Positions 9,735 through 18,991 of a stretch of DNA of 64,000 nt are shown here, one piece after another. The stretch spans positions 4,370,001 to 4,434,000 of the forward strand of contig NZ_AP018448.1 in NCBI RefSeq assembly GCF_030294945.1. The letters are read 5' to 3'. The position numbers and the translations under genes were made by a program. The stretch is from Streptomyces graminofaciens (GTDB lineage: Bacteria; Actinomycetota; Actinomycetes; Streptomycetales; Streptomycetaceae). Each line of letters opens with the position of its first letter. Positions within the stretch are counted from its first letter, which is position 1. The notes below the pieces were generated by a model, which worked only from the letters and a program-made list of their open reading frames with translations, was not told where the DNA came from and did not search any database.

Positions 9735-11235
9735 TCAGCCGGTGCTCTCGTAGCCGAGTGCCACCAGTGCCTCCTTGCCCGCCTCGGACTTGTCCGTCGG
9801 GCCCTGGACGGTCCGGGTGAACATGAAGAACCGGCCCTGCTCGTAAATAAGCCCGGTGTACCCGCTCTCCCAGTCGAACAGTTCGTCGGTGGCGGGGAAG
9901 AGCAGCAGGACGCTCTCCTCGCCCGAGGACGGATCGATGGCGACCACGGCGCTGGGCGTGTACGTGCCGCCCTGCCGGTAGGTGATCAACCGGTCGGCGC
10001 TCATCCGGAGGGGGTAGATCGGTCGGCCGACCTTGCCGTCGAACTTGACCCCGCTCTTTCCGGTGGCCAGGTCGAAGGCGACGATCTCGTTGGCCGCCTC
10101 CCCTTCGGCGGTCTCCCCGTCGTAGCCCCGTTGCTTGGTGGCGACGAAGAGCTGGGTGTCGCCGACGACCACTCCGTCGCACGTTTCGATCAGGCTTTCG
10201 ACGCCCGGATCACACGCGGTGACGAATCGCGAGGAGCTCACCGTGACCGAGGAGCGTTTGGCGCCCCGGTCGTCGAGGACGATGAGGTCGGTGATCTCCT
10301 CCTTGCCGGCCGCCACGGCGATGACCGGCGGCGCCGCGGAGACGAGGTTGACGAACTCGATACCGGGGCTGACCTCGTACGTCCACTGTCGCTTGCCGGT
10401 ACGGGGGGCCACCTTCTGCACCTTGTACTTCGTGGTCTCCGAGTTCCCGCACTGGACGAGGGCGAGCAGGCCCTTCCCGCCGGCGTATCCGATGTCCTCG
10501 CACGCCGTCCGGTCCGGTGGCCGGGTCGACCACAGCCGCCTTCCGCTCGCCATGTCGAACGCCACCGAGCCGCCGTACCGGGCCGCGACGACCGTTCCCC
10601 GGGTCATGGTGACGCGGACGTCGAAGGTGGTGCCGTCGCCGGGGAGCAGCAGCTTCCCCTGCCAGAGCTTCTCGCCCGTGTCGAGGTCGATGAACGCGAG
10701 GCTGTCACAGGAGGTCTCGGCGTTCCCCGGGGCAGACATGCTGTCGCCGACCATGGGTTCGCTCTTGAACGCCACGGCGGTGCGGTTGTCCGCGGTGACG
10801 TGACGTGTCGCACCGCAGACCGGTCCGGGGAGGCTGGTCTTCCAGGCCTGCTTGCCGCTGCCGATGCCGAGCGCCGTGATGCCGGGGCCGACGCTCTTCA
10901 CGAACACCTTGTCCGTCGCCCAGGTGCCGGGCGATGTGTAGTACGCCTTGATCCCGAGGTCGTCGATCGCGTATCGCACCGCGAGCGAGCCCTCGGACGA
11001 CTTCGGCTTCGTCTCGACGGTCTGTCTGATGTCGCCGCCGGTCTGCTTCTCCGCCACCGGCCGCTGGTCCGACGACGCCCCGTCGTCGGCACCCGAGAGC
11101 CCCCCAGACTCCGGCCGAGAGCAGGGTGATCACCGCGGCCGTCACGCCGAGTATCCGCAGCTTGCGGTGTCTCGCGCGGCGCTCGGCCTCCAGTGCGGAG
11201 GCGATGTACGGGGAATGCGCCGGCCCGAGGCTCAT
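9735..11235 (-). pseudogene. Membrane-anchored PQQ-like beta-propeller protein, ESX-linked; frameshifted as read
   Basis: The frame starting at ATG 11235 (MSLGPAHSPYIASALEAERR, then one transmembrane segment LRILGVTAAVITLLSAGVWG) runs out of register. The rest of the protein (IRQTVETKPK..., to the stop at 9735) lies one base over. The switch falls in a run of six C/G at 11100-11105. With five, the reading becomes GVWGLSGADDGASSDQRPVA and the gene is an intact 499-residue protein. That is exactly the length of its paralog at 25296-26795, which shares the N-terminal 'GP..SPY..SA..AE' tail, the DIRQTVE linker and propeller blades (e.g. FIDLDTGEKLWQGKL). It starts 11 bp after eccD. It is either a true mutation or a base-calling error. 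The role is probably an extracytoplasmic ESX accessory (inferred). Confidence 0.85.
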
Positions 11236-11246
11236 GTCCGCGCCGC

Positions 11247-12719
11247 TCAGCCCGCCAGCGACCGGACGGTCGTGAGGACTCCCACCACCGCCAGGCTGAG
11301 CGGGATCAGGGTGAGGAGGACGAACGCCTCGGCGATGTCGAGGAAGCGGCCCCAGAAGGGGGACAGGCCCTTCTGGGGGACGATCAGGCCGATCGCGGTG
11401 ATCAGCGCGGCTCCGGCGGCGACGGCCGCGGTCAGCCAGATCGTGCGGAGGTCGAGCGCGCCCCGGTCGTCGTGCAGGACGAACTCGGTGAGGGCGTCGG
11501 TCGGCGGGTTCAGGGCGAGCCCCACCAGCAGCAGGGCGATCGCGGCGATGCCGGCGACCAGGGCACAGGCCACCTGGGAGGTGTAGCGGAACAGCCGGGC
11601 GCGGATCAGCATGGCGAGGCCCGTGGCGAGGGCCAGCAGCTGACCCCAGAGGTTGTCCGAGAAGCCGAGTACGGCTGCGGAGGCGACGGCGACGGCGGAG
11701 GTGCCGCCGACCAGGCCGAGCAGCATCTCGTGGCCTCGCCGGGCCTGGGCCGCGATGCGCTCGGCGTCGAGGGGGTCGGTGTCCGGGCCCGGGGAGGAGG
11801 GGTCCAGGTCGAAGTCCTCGTCCACGGCGGAGCGCGGTGAGGCGTAGCCGATGGGCAGCCGGGCGAAGCGGGCGGACAGGCCGGGCAGGAAGGCGACCAG
11901 GCCGACGGCGACCGGGGCGCAGACCGCGGCGGCGTCGGTCGCGGAGGCCTCGGCGACGATCGCCACGAAGGTGGCGAGGGTGCCCACGGCCGCGACGAAG
12001 GTGGTGGCCACGAAGGGCGCGTCGCCGCTGGGGGTCAGGGCGACGAGGGTGACCGAGGCGATGAGGACGGCCACGCAGCCCAGCATGAACTGGAGCTTGC
12101 CCGGGCCCTGTCCGGTGTCCGGGCCGACGACTCCCGAGCCCGCGAGGAGGAGCAGGGGCAGCGCCGCGAGACCGAGGGCCACGGCCGCGGCGCGATCGGC
12201 GTACACGCGCGCGCGTACGCCCGCATAGGTGGTGAGGAGGACGCCGAGGCCGCCCGCGATGATGCCGGGCAGGCCGTGCATGTCGTGGCGCACCGGGTCT
12301 GCGTACCAGAGGACGAAGCCGACGAGGAGCAGCAGGAGCGCGCCGCCGGTCAGCCCGGCCACGCGCAGCAGGTCGTCGCTCCACAGGTGGCGGTCGCGCA
12401 CCACGGCGGAGGCGACCGCGTCGGAGACGTCGTCGTGGACCGCCGGCGGCAGGGACTCGGCGAAGGGGCGCAGGCTCAGCACCTCGCCGTCGAGCACGCG
12501 TTCGTCGGCGAGGGTGCGGGCGCCGTCCAGGACGGTGCCGTCGCGGCGTACGAGGTGGAAGCCCGTCGGGGTGCCGACCGGTTGGGTCTGGCCCGTGAGG
12601 CGGAGGATCTCGGGGTGGATGTCGGCGATGGCGATGTCCACCGGGAGGGCCACGTCGATGCGGCTGTCGGGTGCCACGACGGTGACTCGGCTGAACCCTG
12701 TCGCCGCGGTCGTACTCAC
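11247..12719 (-). CDS. eccD: Type VII secretion integral membrane protein EccD
   Basis: The channel-forming membrane component of ESX/type VII systems. About 490 residues: an N-terminal ubiquitin-like YukD domain (RVTVVAPDSRIDVALPVDIA, then LVRRDGTVLDGARTLADERV), then about eleven hydrophobic helices. The start is ambiguous between GTG 12719 (MSTTAATGFSRV) and GTG 12725, both near an AGGGGG ribosome binding site; the longer upstream frame lacks signals. It is divergent from eccC and followed 11 bp later by the beta-propeller gene. Confidence 0.92.
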   Translation of the reverse strand: MSTTAATGFSRVTVVAPDSRIDVALPVDIAIADIHPEILRLTGQTQPVGTPTGFHLVRRDGTVLDGARTLADERVLDGEVLSLRPFAESLPPAVHDDVSDAVASAVVRDRHLWSDDLLRVAGLTGGALLLLLVGFVLWYADPVRHDMHGLPGIIAGGLGVLLTTYAGVRARVYADRAAAVALGLAALPLLLLAGSGVVGPDTGQGPGKLQFMLGCVAVLIASVTLVALTPSGDAPFVATTFVAAVGTLATFVAIVAEASATDAAAVCAPVAVGLVAFLPGLSARFARLPIGYASPRSAVDEDFDLDPSSPGPDTDPLDAERIAAQARRGHEMLLGLVGGTSAVAVASAAVLGFSDNLWGQLLALATGLAMLIRARLFRYTSQVACALVAGIAAIALLLVGLALNPPTDALTEFVLHDDRGALDLRTIWLTAAVAAGAALITAIGLIVPQKGLSPFWGRFLDIAEAFVLLTLIPLSLAVVGVLTTVRSLAG

Positions 12720-12763
12720 CTTCACTGACCCCCTGTTCGCGGATGCGTACGCTGCGGGCGTCA

Positions 12764-12777
12764 CCCTACCGGTAGGG
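12764..12777. promoter_or_regulatory. 14-bp palindrome between eccD and eccC
   Basis: CCCTACCGGTAGGG is a perfect palindrome in the middle of the 161-bp divergent spacer between eccD (minus) and eccC (plus). The position suits an operator shared by both promoters. No regulator can be named from the sequence. Confidence 0.4.
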
Positions 12778-12880
12778 GCCGTCAGTGGTGCCCAGTAGGA
12801 TCCCCGCAAGCGGAGGGCGGCCGTCGCCACGGGGGTGCCGGTACGAAACTGCTCGTCCGCACAGGGGGATTGGTGCACCG

Positions 12881-15800
12881 GTGAGCCAGATCGTCATCAA
12901 GCGCCCGCCGCGTTCCCTGCCGCCCGAAGTGCCCTCCGACGAGCTGCGCCTGGAGGCGCCTCCGGAGCTGCCGCGGGGTCAGCAGGAGGGCATGCTGATG
13001 CAGATCCTGCCGACGCTGGGCATGGGTTCGTCGGTGGTGTTCTACTTCGCGTCCCCGAACGCCCATCCGTTCATGCGGATCATGGGTGTGGTGATGCTCG
13101 TGTCGACCGTCGCGATGGTGGTCGCGCAGATCGTCCGCCACCGTCGGGGTACGCAGGGGCAAATGGCCGATGTGCGCAGGGACTACCTCAAATATCTCGC
13201 GCAGACCCGGCGTACGGTCCGCAGGACGGGGCTGAAGCAGCGCGACGCCCAGCTGTATCTGCACCCCTCCCCCGAGCAGTTGTGGTCGGTGGTCGCCGAG
13301 GGCAGCCGGGTGTGGGAGCGGCGCGTCGGGGACGCGGACTTCGGGCAGATACGGATCGGGCTGGGTCCGCAGCAGCTGGCCTCTCCGCTGGTGGCGCCCG
13401 ACACCGCTCCGGTGGACGAGCTGGAGCCGCTGTGCGCCGGTGCCATGCAGCGGTTCCTCGCGGTGCACGGCCAGTTGGACGGGCTGCCGGTGGCGGTGTC
13501 GATGCGGGCCTTCTACCACGTGACGGTGTCCGGCGAGCCGGAGAGCGCACAGGCCACGGCCCGCGCCCTGGTCGCACAACTCACCACGCTGCACTCCCCC
13601 GACGACCTGATGCTGGCCGTGGTCGCCGCCCCGGGCGCGGTGGGCCGCTGGGACTGGACGAAGTGGCTGCCGCACAGTCAACTGCCGGGCCAGTTCGACG
13701 GCTCGGGCACGCGCCGGCTGTTCGGCGACGACCTGGGCGAGCTGGAACAGCTGCTGTCGGCACGCCTCGAAGGACGTCCGCGCTTCAGCCGGGAGGGCCA
13801 GCCGCTGCTGGACCAGCCGCACCTCGTGGTCGTCCTCGATGGCGGCATCGTGCCCCCGACCTCGGCTTTCGCCGCGGCCGAGGGCCTTCAGGGCGTGACC
13901 ATCATCGAGGTGGTCCCGGGCGAGCTGGACCAGCCGCGCGGCGGCCTCTCCGTCGTCGTTCGCCCCGAGAGGCTGTGGCTCGACTCCGGGAACGGGGTCG
14001 CGTACGAGGGCACGCCCGACGGGCTCTCGCTGCCGGCCGCCGAGGCGCTCGCCCGGCAGTTGGCGCCGCTGCGCATGGGCGGCGGGGACGACGACGAACC
14101 TCTGCTCGCCAACCTGGACTTCACGGATCTGCTGGGGCTCGGCGACGCCGCGTCCGTGGATGTGGGCCGGACATGGCGGCCCCGGTCGACGCCGGAGCGG
14201 CTGCGGGTGCCGATCGGTGTCGGTGAGGACGGCCGGCCCGTGATGCTGGACCTGAAGGAGGCCGCGCAGGACGGCATGGGCCCGCACGGGCTGTGTGTGG
14301 GCGCGACCGGTTCCGGCAAGTCGGAGCTGCTGCGCACGCTGGTGCTCGGTCTCGCGGTCACGCACTCCTCCGAGACGCTGAACTTCGTCCTCGCGGACTT
14401 CAAGGGCGGCGCCACCTTCGCCGGCATGTCGCAGATGCCGCATGTGGCGGCCGTCATCACCAACCTGGCCGACGACCTGACCCTCGTCGACCGCATGGGC
14501 GACGCGATCCGCGGCGAGTTGCAGCGCCGCCAGGAGCTGCTGCGTTCGGCGGGCAACTACGCCAACATCCACGACTACGAGAAGGCGCGGGCAGCCGGTG
14601 CCCCGCTGGAGCCGCTCGCCTCGCTCGTCCTCGTGATCGACGAGTTCAGCGAACTGCTCACGGCGAAGCCCGACTTCATCGACATGTTCATCCAGATCGG
14701 GCGTATCGGCCGTTCTCTGGGTGTGCATCTGCTGCTGGCCTCGCAGCGCCTGGAGGAGGGCCGGCTGCGCGGCCTCGACACCTATCTCTCGTACCGGATC
14801 GGTCTGCGGACGTTCTCGGCCGCCGAGTCGCGTGCGGCGCTGGGTGTGCCGGACGCGTACCACCTGCCGTCGGTGCCCGGCTCCGGGTATCTGAAGTTCG
14901 GCACGGACGAGATGACCCGCTTCAAGGCGGCGTACGTGTCGGGCACGTACCACGCGGGCGGTCCCGAGGTCTCGCGGGACCGGATGCCGATCGAGCGCAG
15001 GCCGGCGCTGTTCACGGCGACGCCGGTGCCGGTGGTGTACGCGGCTCCGGATCCGGCGCAGGTGCAGGCCGCGGCGGCGCGGCAGGAGGACGACGCGCTG
15101 GCCGACACCGTGCTGGACGTCATCGTGCAGCGGCTGGAGGGGCAAGGTGTCCCCGCCCACCAGGTGTGGCTGCCGCCGCTGGACCAGGCGCCGACGCTCG
15201 ACCAGCTGCTGCCGCCGCTGACGACGACCGCCGAACGCGGCCTGCAGGCGGCGGAGTACACGCGTCCGGGTGGTTTGACGGTCCCCCTCGGTCTGATCGA
15301 CAAGCCGTTCGAGCAGAAGCGGGAGGTGCTGTACCGCGACTTCTCGGGCGCGGCGGGCCACATGATGGTCGTGGGCGGCCCGCAGTCCGGCAAGTCCACG
15401 CTGCTGCGCACCCTGGTCACCTCGTTCGCGCTGACGCACACTCCGCACGAGGTGCAGTTCTACTGCCTGGACTTCGGCGGAGGGGGTCTGACGTCGCTGG
15501 CGGACCTGCCGCATGTGGGTGGGGTCGCGTCGCGGCTGGACCCCGAGCGTGTACGTCGTACGGTCGCGGAGGTGGCGGGCATCCTCAACCGCCGCGAGCA
15601 GTTCTTCCGGGCGAACGGCATCGACTCCATCGTCACGTATCGGCGGCGCCGCGCGGCGGGTGATCTGCCGGGCGAGCCCTGGGGCGATGTGTTCCTGCTG
15701 ATCGACGGCTGGGGCAACTTCAAGGGTGACTACGACGTCCTCGAGGGCGTCGTCCATGACATCGCGGGCCGCGGCCTCGGCTACGGCATCCATGTCGTAC

Positions 15801-16843
15801 TGTCCGCGTCCCGCTACATGGAGGTGCGGGCGGCGCTCAAGGACCAGATCCTTGGCCGGCTCGAACTGCGCCTGGGCGACCCCATGGACTCGGAGTTCGA
15901 CCGCAAGGTCGCGGTGAACGTGCCGACGGGTGTCCCGGGCCGGGGTCAGGTCCCGGAGAAGCTGCACTACATGACGGCGTTGCCGCGCATCGACTCCTCG
16001 CCGGACGCCGAGGATCTGTCGGAGGCCACGGCCCAGCTGGTGCGGGCGGCCAAGGGCAGCTGGCAGGGGCCGGCGGCTCCGACGGTCCGGCTGCTGCCGC
16101 GCAAGCTGCCGGCCGACCAGCTGCCCAAGGGCTTCGAGTTCCCGCAGCAGGGCATCGCGATCGGCATCGACGAGGCGAACCTCGAACCGGTCTTCGTCGA
16201 CTTCGAGACGGACCCCTTCTTCCTGATCTTCGGCGAGAGCGAGTCGGGCAAGACGAACCTGCTGCGCCTGATGGCGAAGCAGATCGCGGAGCGCTACACG
16301 CCGTCGGAGGCCCGGATCGTGGTCGGGGACTATCGCAGGACCATGCTGGAGGCGGTCTCCGAGGAACATCTGCTGGAGTACGCGCCGATGGCGGCCGCGA
16401 TGGACGTCCACATGGACGCCGTACGGCAGTTCATGGAGATGCGCGCACCGAAGCCCGACATCACGCCGCAGCAGTTGCGCGACCGCAGCTGGTGGAGCGG
16501 CCCACAGTTGTTCATCGTCGTCGACGACTACGAGCTGGTCGCCACGAACTCCGGGAACCCGCTGTCGGCCCTGGTCGAGCATCTGCCCTTCGCCCGTGAC
16601 GTGGGCGTGAAGTTCATCATCGCCCGCAACGCGGCCGGGGCCTCGCGTGCCATGTACGAGTCGTTCATGCAGCGGCTGAAGGAACTCGGCGCCCAGGGTG
16701 TGGTCCTGTCCGGCGACCCGATGGAGGGCGACATCCTCGGGAACGTGCGCGCGAGGCCCATGCCACCGGGGCGTGGCACGTTCGTGTCACGGAAGCGCGG
16801 GACGCCGCTTATCCAGGTGGGCTTGCTTCCGCAACGCCATTAG
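12881..16843 (+). CDS. eccC: Type VII secretion ATPase EccC
   Basis: The motor of the ESX machine; it recognises substrates and drives export. The 1320-residue single chain has two N-terminal transmembrane segments (about residues 45-60 and 65-85) and three FtsK/SpoIIIE-type ATPase domains. Their Walker A motifs are GATGSGKSE (about residue 475), GGPQSGKST (about 831) and GESESGKTN (about 1117). Domain 1 also shows VLVIDEFSELL as Walker B. EccCa and EccCb are fused here, unlike mycobacterial ESX-1. The start is the GTG giving MSQIVIKRPPRSLPPE, the usual family N-terminus. The next gene begins 59 bp after the stop. Confidence 0.96.
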   Translation: MSQIVIKRPPRSLPPEVPSDELRLEAPPELPRGQQEGMLMQILPTLGMGSSVVFYFASPNAHPFMRIMGVVMLVSTVAMVVAQIVRHRRGTQGQMADVRRDYLKYLAQTRRTVRRTGLKQRDAQLYLHPSPEQLWSVVAEGSRVWERRVGDADFGQIRIGLGPQQLASPLVAPDTAPVDELEPLCAGAMQRFLAVHGQLDGLPVAVSMRAFYHVTVSGEPESAQATARALVAQLTTLHSPDDLMLAVVAAPGAVGRWDWTKWLPHSQLPGQFDGSGTRRLFGDDLGELEQLLSARLEGRPRFSREGQPLLDQPHLVVVLDGGIVPPTSAFAAAEGLQGVTIIEVVPGELDQPRGGLSVVVRPERLWLDSGNGVAYEGTPDGLSLPAAEALARQLAPLRMGGGDDDEPLLANLDFTDLLGLGDAASVDVGRTWRPRSTPERLRVPIGVGEDGRPVMLDLKEAAQDGMGPHGLCVGATGSGKSELLRTLVLGLAVTHSSETLNFVLADFKGGATFAGMSQMPHVAAVITNLADDLTLVDRMGDAIRGELQRRQELLRSAGNYANIHDYEKARAAGAPLEPLASLVLVIDEFSELLTAKPDFIDMFIQIGRIGRSLGVHLLLASQRLEEGRLRGLDTYLSYRIGLRTFSAAESRAALGVPDAYHLPSVPGSGYLKFGTDEMTRFKAAYVSGTYHAGGPEVSRDRMPIERRPALFTATPVPVVYAAPDPAQVQAAAARQEDDALADTVLDVIVQRLEGQGVPAHQVWLPPLDQAPTLDQLLPPLTTTAERGLQAAEYTRPGGLTVPLGLIDKPFEQKREVLYRDFSGAAGHMMVVGGPQSGKSTLLRTLVTSFALTHTPHEVQFYCLDFGGGGLTSLADLPHVGGVASRLDPERVRRTVAEVAGILNRREQFFRANGIDSIVTYRRRRAAGDLPGEPWGDVFLLIDGWGNFKGDYDVLEGVVHDIAGRGLGYGIHVVLSASRYMEVRAALKDQILGRLELRLGDPMDSEFDRKVAVNVPTGVPGRGQVPEKLHYMTALPRIDSSPDAEDLSEATAQLVRAAKGSWQGPAAPTVRLLPRKLPADQLPKGFEFPQQGIAIGIDEANLEPVFVDFETDPFFLIFGESESGKTNLLRLMAKQIAERYTPSEARIVVGDYRRTMLEAVSEEHLLEYAPMAAAMDVHMDAVRQFMEMRAPKPDITPQQLRDRSWWSGPQLFIVVDDYELVATNSGNPLSALVEHLPFARDVGVKFIIARNAAGASRAMYESFMQRLKELGAQGVVLSGDPMEGDILGNVRARPMPPGRGTFVSRKRGTPLIQVGLLPQRH

Positions 16844-16902
16844 AGTGATGAATCGAGCCTTGCTCGACACAGGTGAACGGGGAGAACGGGGAGGCGGCTG
16901 AC

Positions 16903-17442
16903 GTGAGTTCGCACGGGGGTGCGGGCGGCGAGCGGAACGTGCCGGACACCGGCACGTCCTTCGACACGCTTTACGGGGTGAACCCGCAAATGGCGTTGGA
17001 AATCCAGCACGACGCCATGAAGGACTTCAAGAAGCGCGTCGACGACCTGCTCATCGAGCTAGGCAAGTCCGAGGCGGCCCCCGGCAAGGTCGGCCAGGAC
17101 CGCCTCTCCCGGGCCCAGCTGGGCTCCGCCGATTTCAAGGAAGCACAGTTCCTCTACGAGTCGTACGCCATCGTCCACGACGAGTTGGAGAACCTCTCGA
17201 AGGCGCTGAGCGCGCAGATCGAGGGGGTGGGGCTGGCCGTGCACGCGTCGAGGGTGGGCTACGAGAACCTGGACGAGGACATTCGGGCGCGGATGCGGGT
17301 GATCAACGCGGAGGTCGACAGGTACTACGACGTCGATCGGGATCCGTATGCGGAGCGGTCTTCTGGAGCGTCGGGGGCGTCGGGGCCCTCGTCGGACGAC
17401 TCGTCTCCCGGGCAGGGCGCCGAAGGTGAGGAGGGTCTCTAG
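16903..17442 (+). CDS. ESX-locus protein, helical, possibly secreted
   Basis: About 179 residues, mostly alpha-helical (QMALEIQHDAMKDFKKRVDD; AQFLYESYAIVHDELENLSK), with a Ser/Gly-rich tail. There is no WXG motif, but the size and helical hairpin suit a WXG100/PE-like partner. Near the C-terminus is YYDVD, which fits the YxxxD/E type VII export signal. The start is GTG 16903 because GGGGAGG lies at good distance; GTG 16873 is also in frame. The stop overlaps the start of the next gene by one base, implying coupled expression. Function is inferred from context only. Confidence 0.65.
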   Translation: MSSHGGAGGERNVPDTGTSFDTLYGVNPQMALEIQHDAMKDFKKRVDDLLIELGKSEAAPGKVGQDRLSRAQLGSADFKEAQFLYESYAIVHDELENLSKALSAQIEGVGLAVHASRVGYENLDEDIRARMRVINAEVDRYYDVDRDPYAERSSGASGASGPSSDDSSPGQGAEGEEGL

Positions 17443-18962
17443 TGAGCGAGCAGTCCAGCCGGAAGCCGCCGGCTCCCGGGAACACCGACTTCGAGTCCAG
17501 GACCCACGCCGAGCTCGCGGCGATGCTCGACTCGGCCAACGCGGAGGGGGCGTACGACCTCGCCGCGAAGCTGTCCAAGGCCGCGTCGACGATCACCAAG
17601 ATCGGCGACGACCTGATGACGTACGTCAAGGCTCTGGAGTGGCAGGGCGAGGCCGGCGACGCCTTCCGCGACTGGGGTGGCCAGACGGCGAGCGCCACGC
17701 TCCACCTGGGCGAGTACGCCGAGATCGCGTCCCGCTGGATGGGCCAGGTGTCGCAGGCGATCTCCGAGGCGAAGGCGGCGATGCCGGACACGTCGGAGAC
17801 GACGGCGGCCCAGGCGGACCTCAAGTCGGCGGAGAAGACGCTGTCGGTGACACGCGAGCCCGGCGCACGCAACGATCCGGATGCCCGTCAGCTGGCCCAG
17901 ACCGCGCAGTCGGACGCGACGGCCGCGCAGGGGCGGATCGACTCGGCGCGGTACGAGGCTGTTCAGCAGATGCGGAAGCTGGCGCAGGCTTATGAGTATT
18001 CGGCTGCGCAGGTGAACAGTGTGGAGCCGCCTACGTTCGTACCGCCGGGGAAGCGTCTGGGTGGTGACCGATGGGATGGAGAGAGTGAGTACGTCTCTGC
18101 TCTCGGTGGCCAAGGTAACTCCGGTGCCGGTTCCATCGCTTCCATGCCCACCGGCAGCGGCGCGAGCCCGCATGCCACCACCCAAACGGTCACTCAGAGG
18201 CACACTCAAGATCAGGGTGATCGCTCTCAGCGCGTCTCGACGGAAATCGACGGCTTGGGCACACTTCCCGATTCATCGCCACGCAGCGTGCCCACGCCTC
18301 CCCTCAACGGACCCACACCCCGCCCCGAGAGCCCGCCTGTCACACAGCCCAGCCTGATTCCTCACTCCTTCAACGGCGGAGTTAACGGACCAGGACAGGC
18401 CGCTCCCGGCCGCGTGCCCTCCACTCCGCGGCCTCCGCTCATCCCTGGACAGGGCGCTACCAACGGCAGTACGGCTCGCATGCCACGCGAGAGCGGAGTC
18501 ATCGGTGGCCGCCCGGTGTCTCCCACGGCCGGCCGTACGGGTGGCATTCCACGGGGGACTGTTATCGGTGGCGATGGTGTGCAGGGCCGTACGGCGATGG
18601 GGCGTGGCATGGCCCCCGGAACGCCGGGTATCGGCAGCCCTCACGCCCACCAGAGCGGCGTAACCGGAGGCCGACGTCTCGCATCCGAGGGCGGCGGAGT
18701 TGTGGGCGGGCGTCCAGCCCAGCCCGGTCGCTCAGGCTCCCGTCCGTTCACCCCTGGCGGTTCCGGTCTGCTGCGTCCCGCCAACGCCACCGATTCCACG
18801 CACGGGTCGGCGGCCGGTCATGCAGGAGCAGCCTCCCACCAGGCCCAGACGTCGGATGCCCGCCGAGATCAGCGTCAGGGCGAACGTCCCGACTACCTCG
18901 TCGAAGACGAAGAGACCTGGGCCCGAGGCAATCGCCGTCCCCTTCCACCGGTCGTCGACTGA
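17442..18962 (+). CDS. WXG100-like protein with long Pro/Gly-rich tail, candidate ESX substrate
   Basis: 506 residues. The N-terminal ~200 form a helical WXG-type domain with W67-Q68-G69 in the turn (LEWQGEAGDAFRDW). Residues about 200-470 are low complexity, rich in Pro, Gly and Thr, with recurrent GG-x-R elements (VIGGRPVSP, VTGGRRLAS, VVGGRPAQP). The extreme C-terminus is conserved-looking, RPDYLVEDEETWARGNRRPL, and contains YLVED (485-489), a YxxxD/E signal. The architecture recalls mycobacterial PPE/Esp substrates. GTG 17442 overlaps the previous stop. The predicted role is a large secreted substrate of this ESX machine. Confidence 0.75.
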   Translation: MSEQSSRKPPAPGNTDFESRTHAELAAMLDSANAEGAYDLAAKLSKAASTITKIGDDLMTYVKALEWQGEAGDAFRDWGGQTASATLHLGEYAEIASRWMGQVSQAISEAKAAMPDTSETTAAQADLKSAEKTLSVTREPGARNDPDARQLAQTAQSDATAAQGRIDSARYEAVQQMRKLAQAYEYSAAQVNSVEPPTFVPPGKRLGGDRWDGESEYVSALGGQGNSGAGSIASMPTGSGASPHATTQTVTQRHTQDQGDRSQRVSTEIDGLGTLPDSSPRSVPTPPLNGPTPRPESPPVTQPSLIPHSFNGGVNGPGQAAPGRVPSTPRPPLIPGQGATNGSTARMPRESGVIGGRPVSPTAGRTGGIPRGTVIGGDGVQGRTAMGRGMAPGTPGIGSPHAHQSGVTGGRRLASEGGGVVGGRPAQPGRSGSRPFTPGGSGLLRPANATDSTHGSAAGHAGAASHQAQTSDARRDQRQGERPDYLVEDEETWARGNRRPLPPVVD

Positions 18963-18991
18963 GTCCCGAACAACTCCCCCCAGGAAGGCAC

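Noticed and set aside
12782..16582. A 1266-residue open frame antisense to eccC
   Set aside because: It is the shadow of eccC. High GC at third positions keeps the opposite frame open; the translation is Arg/His/Leu-rich with no domain or ribosome binding site.
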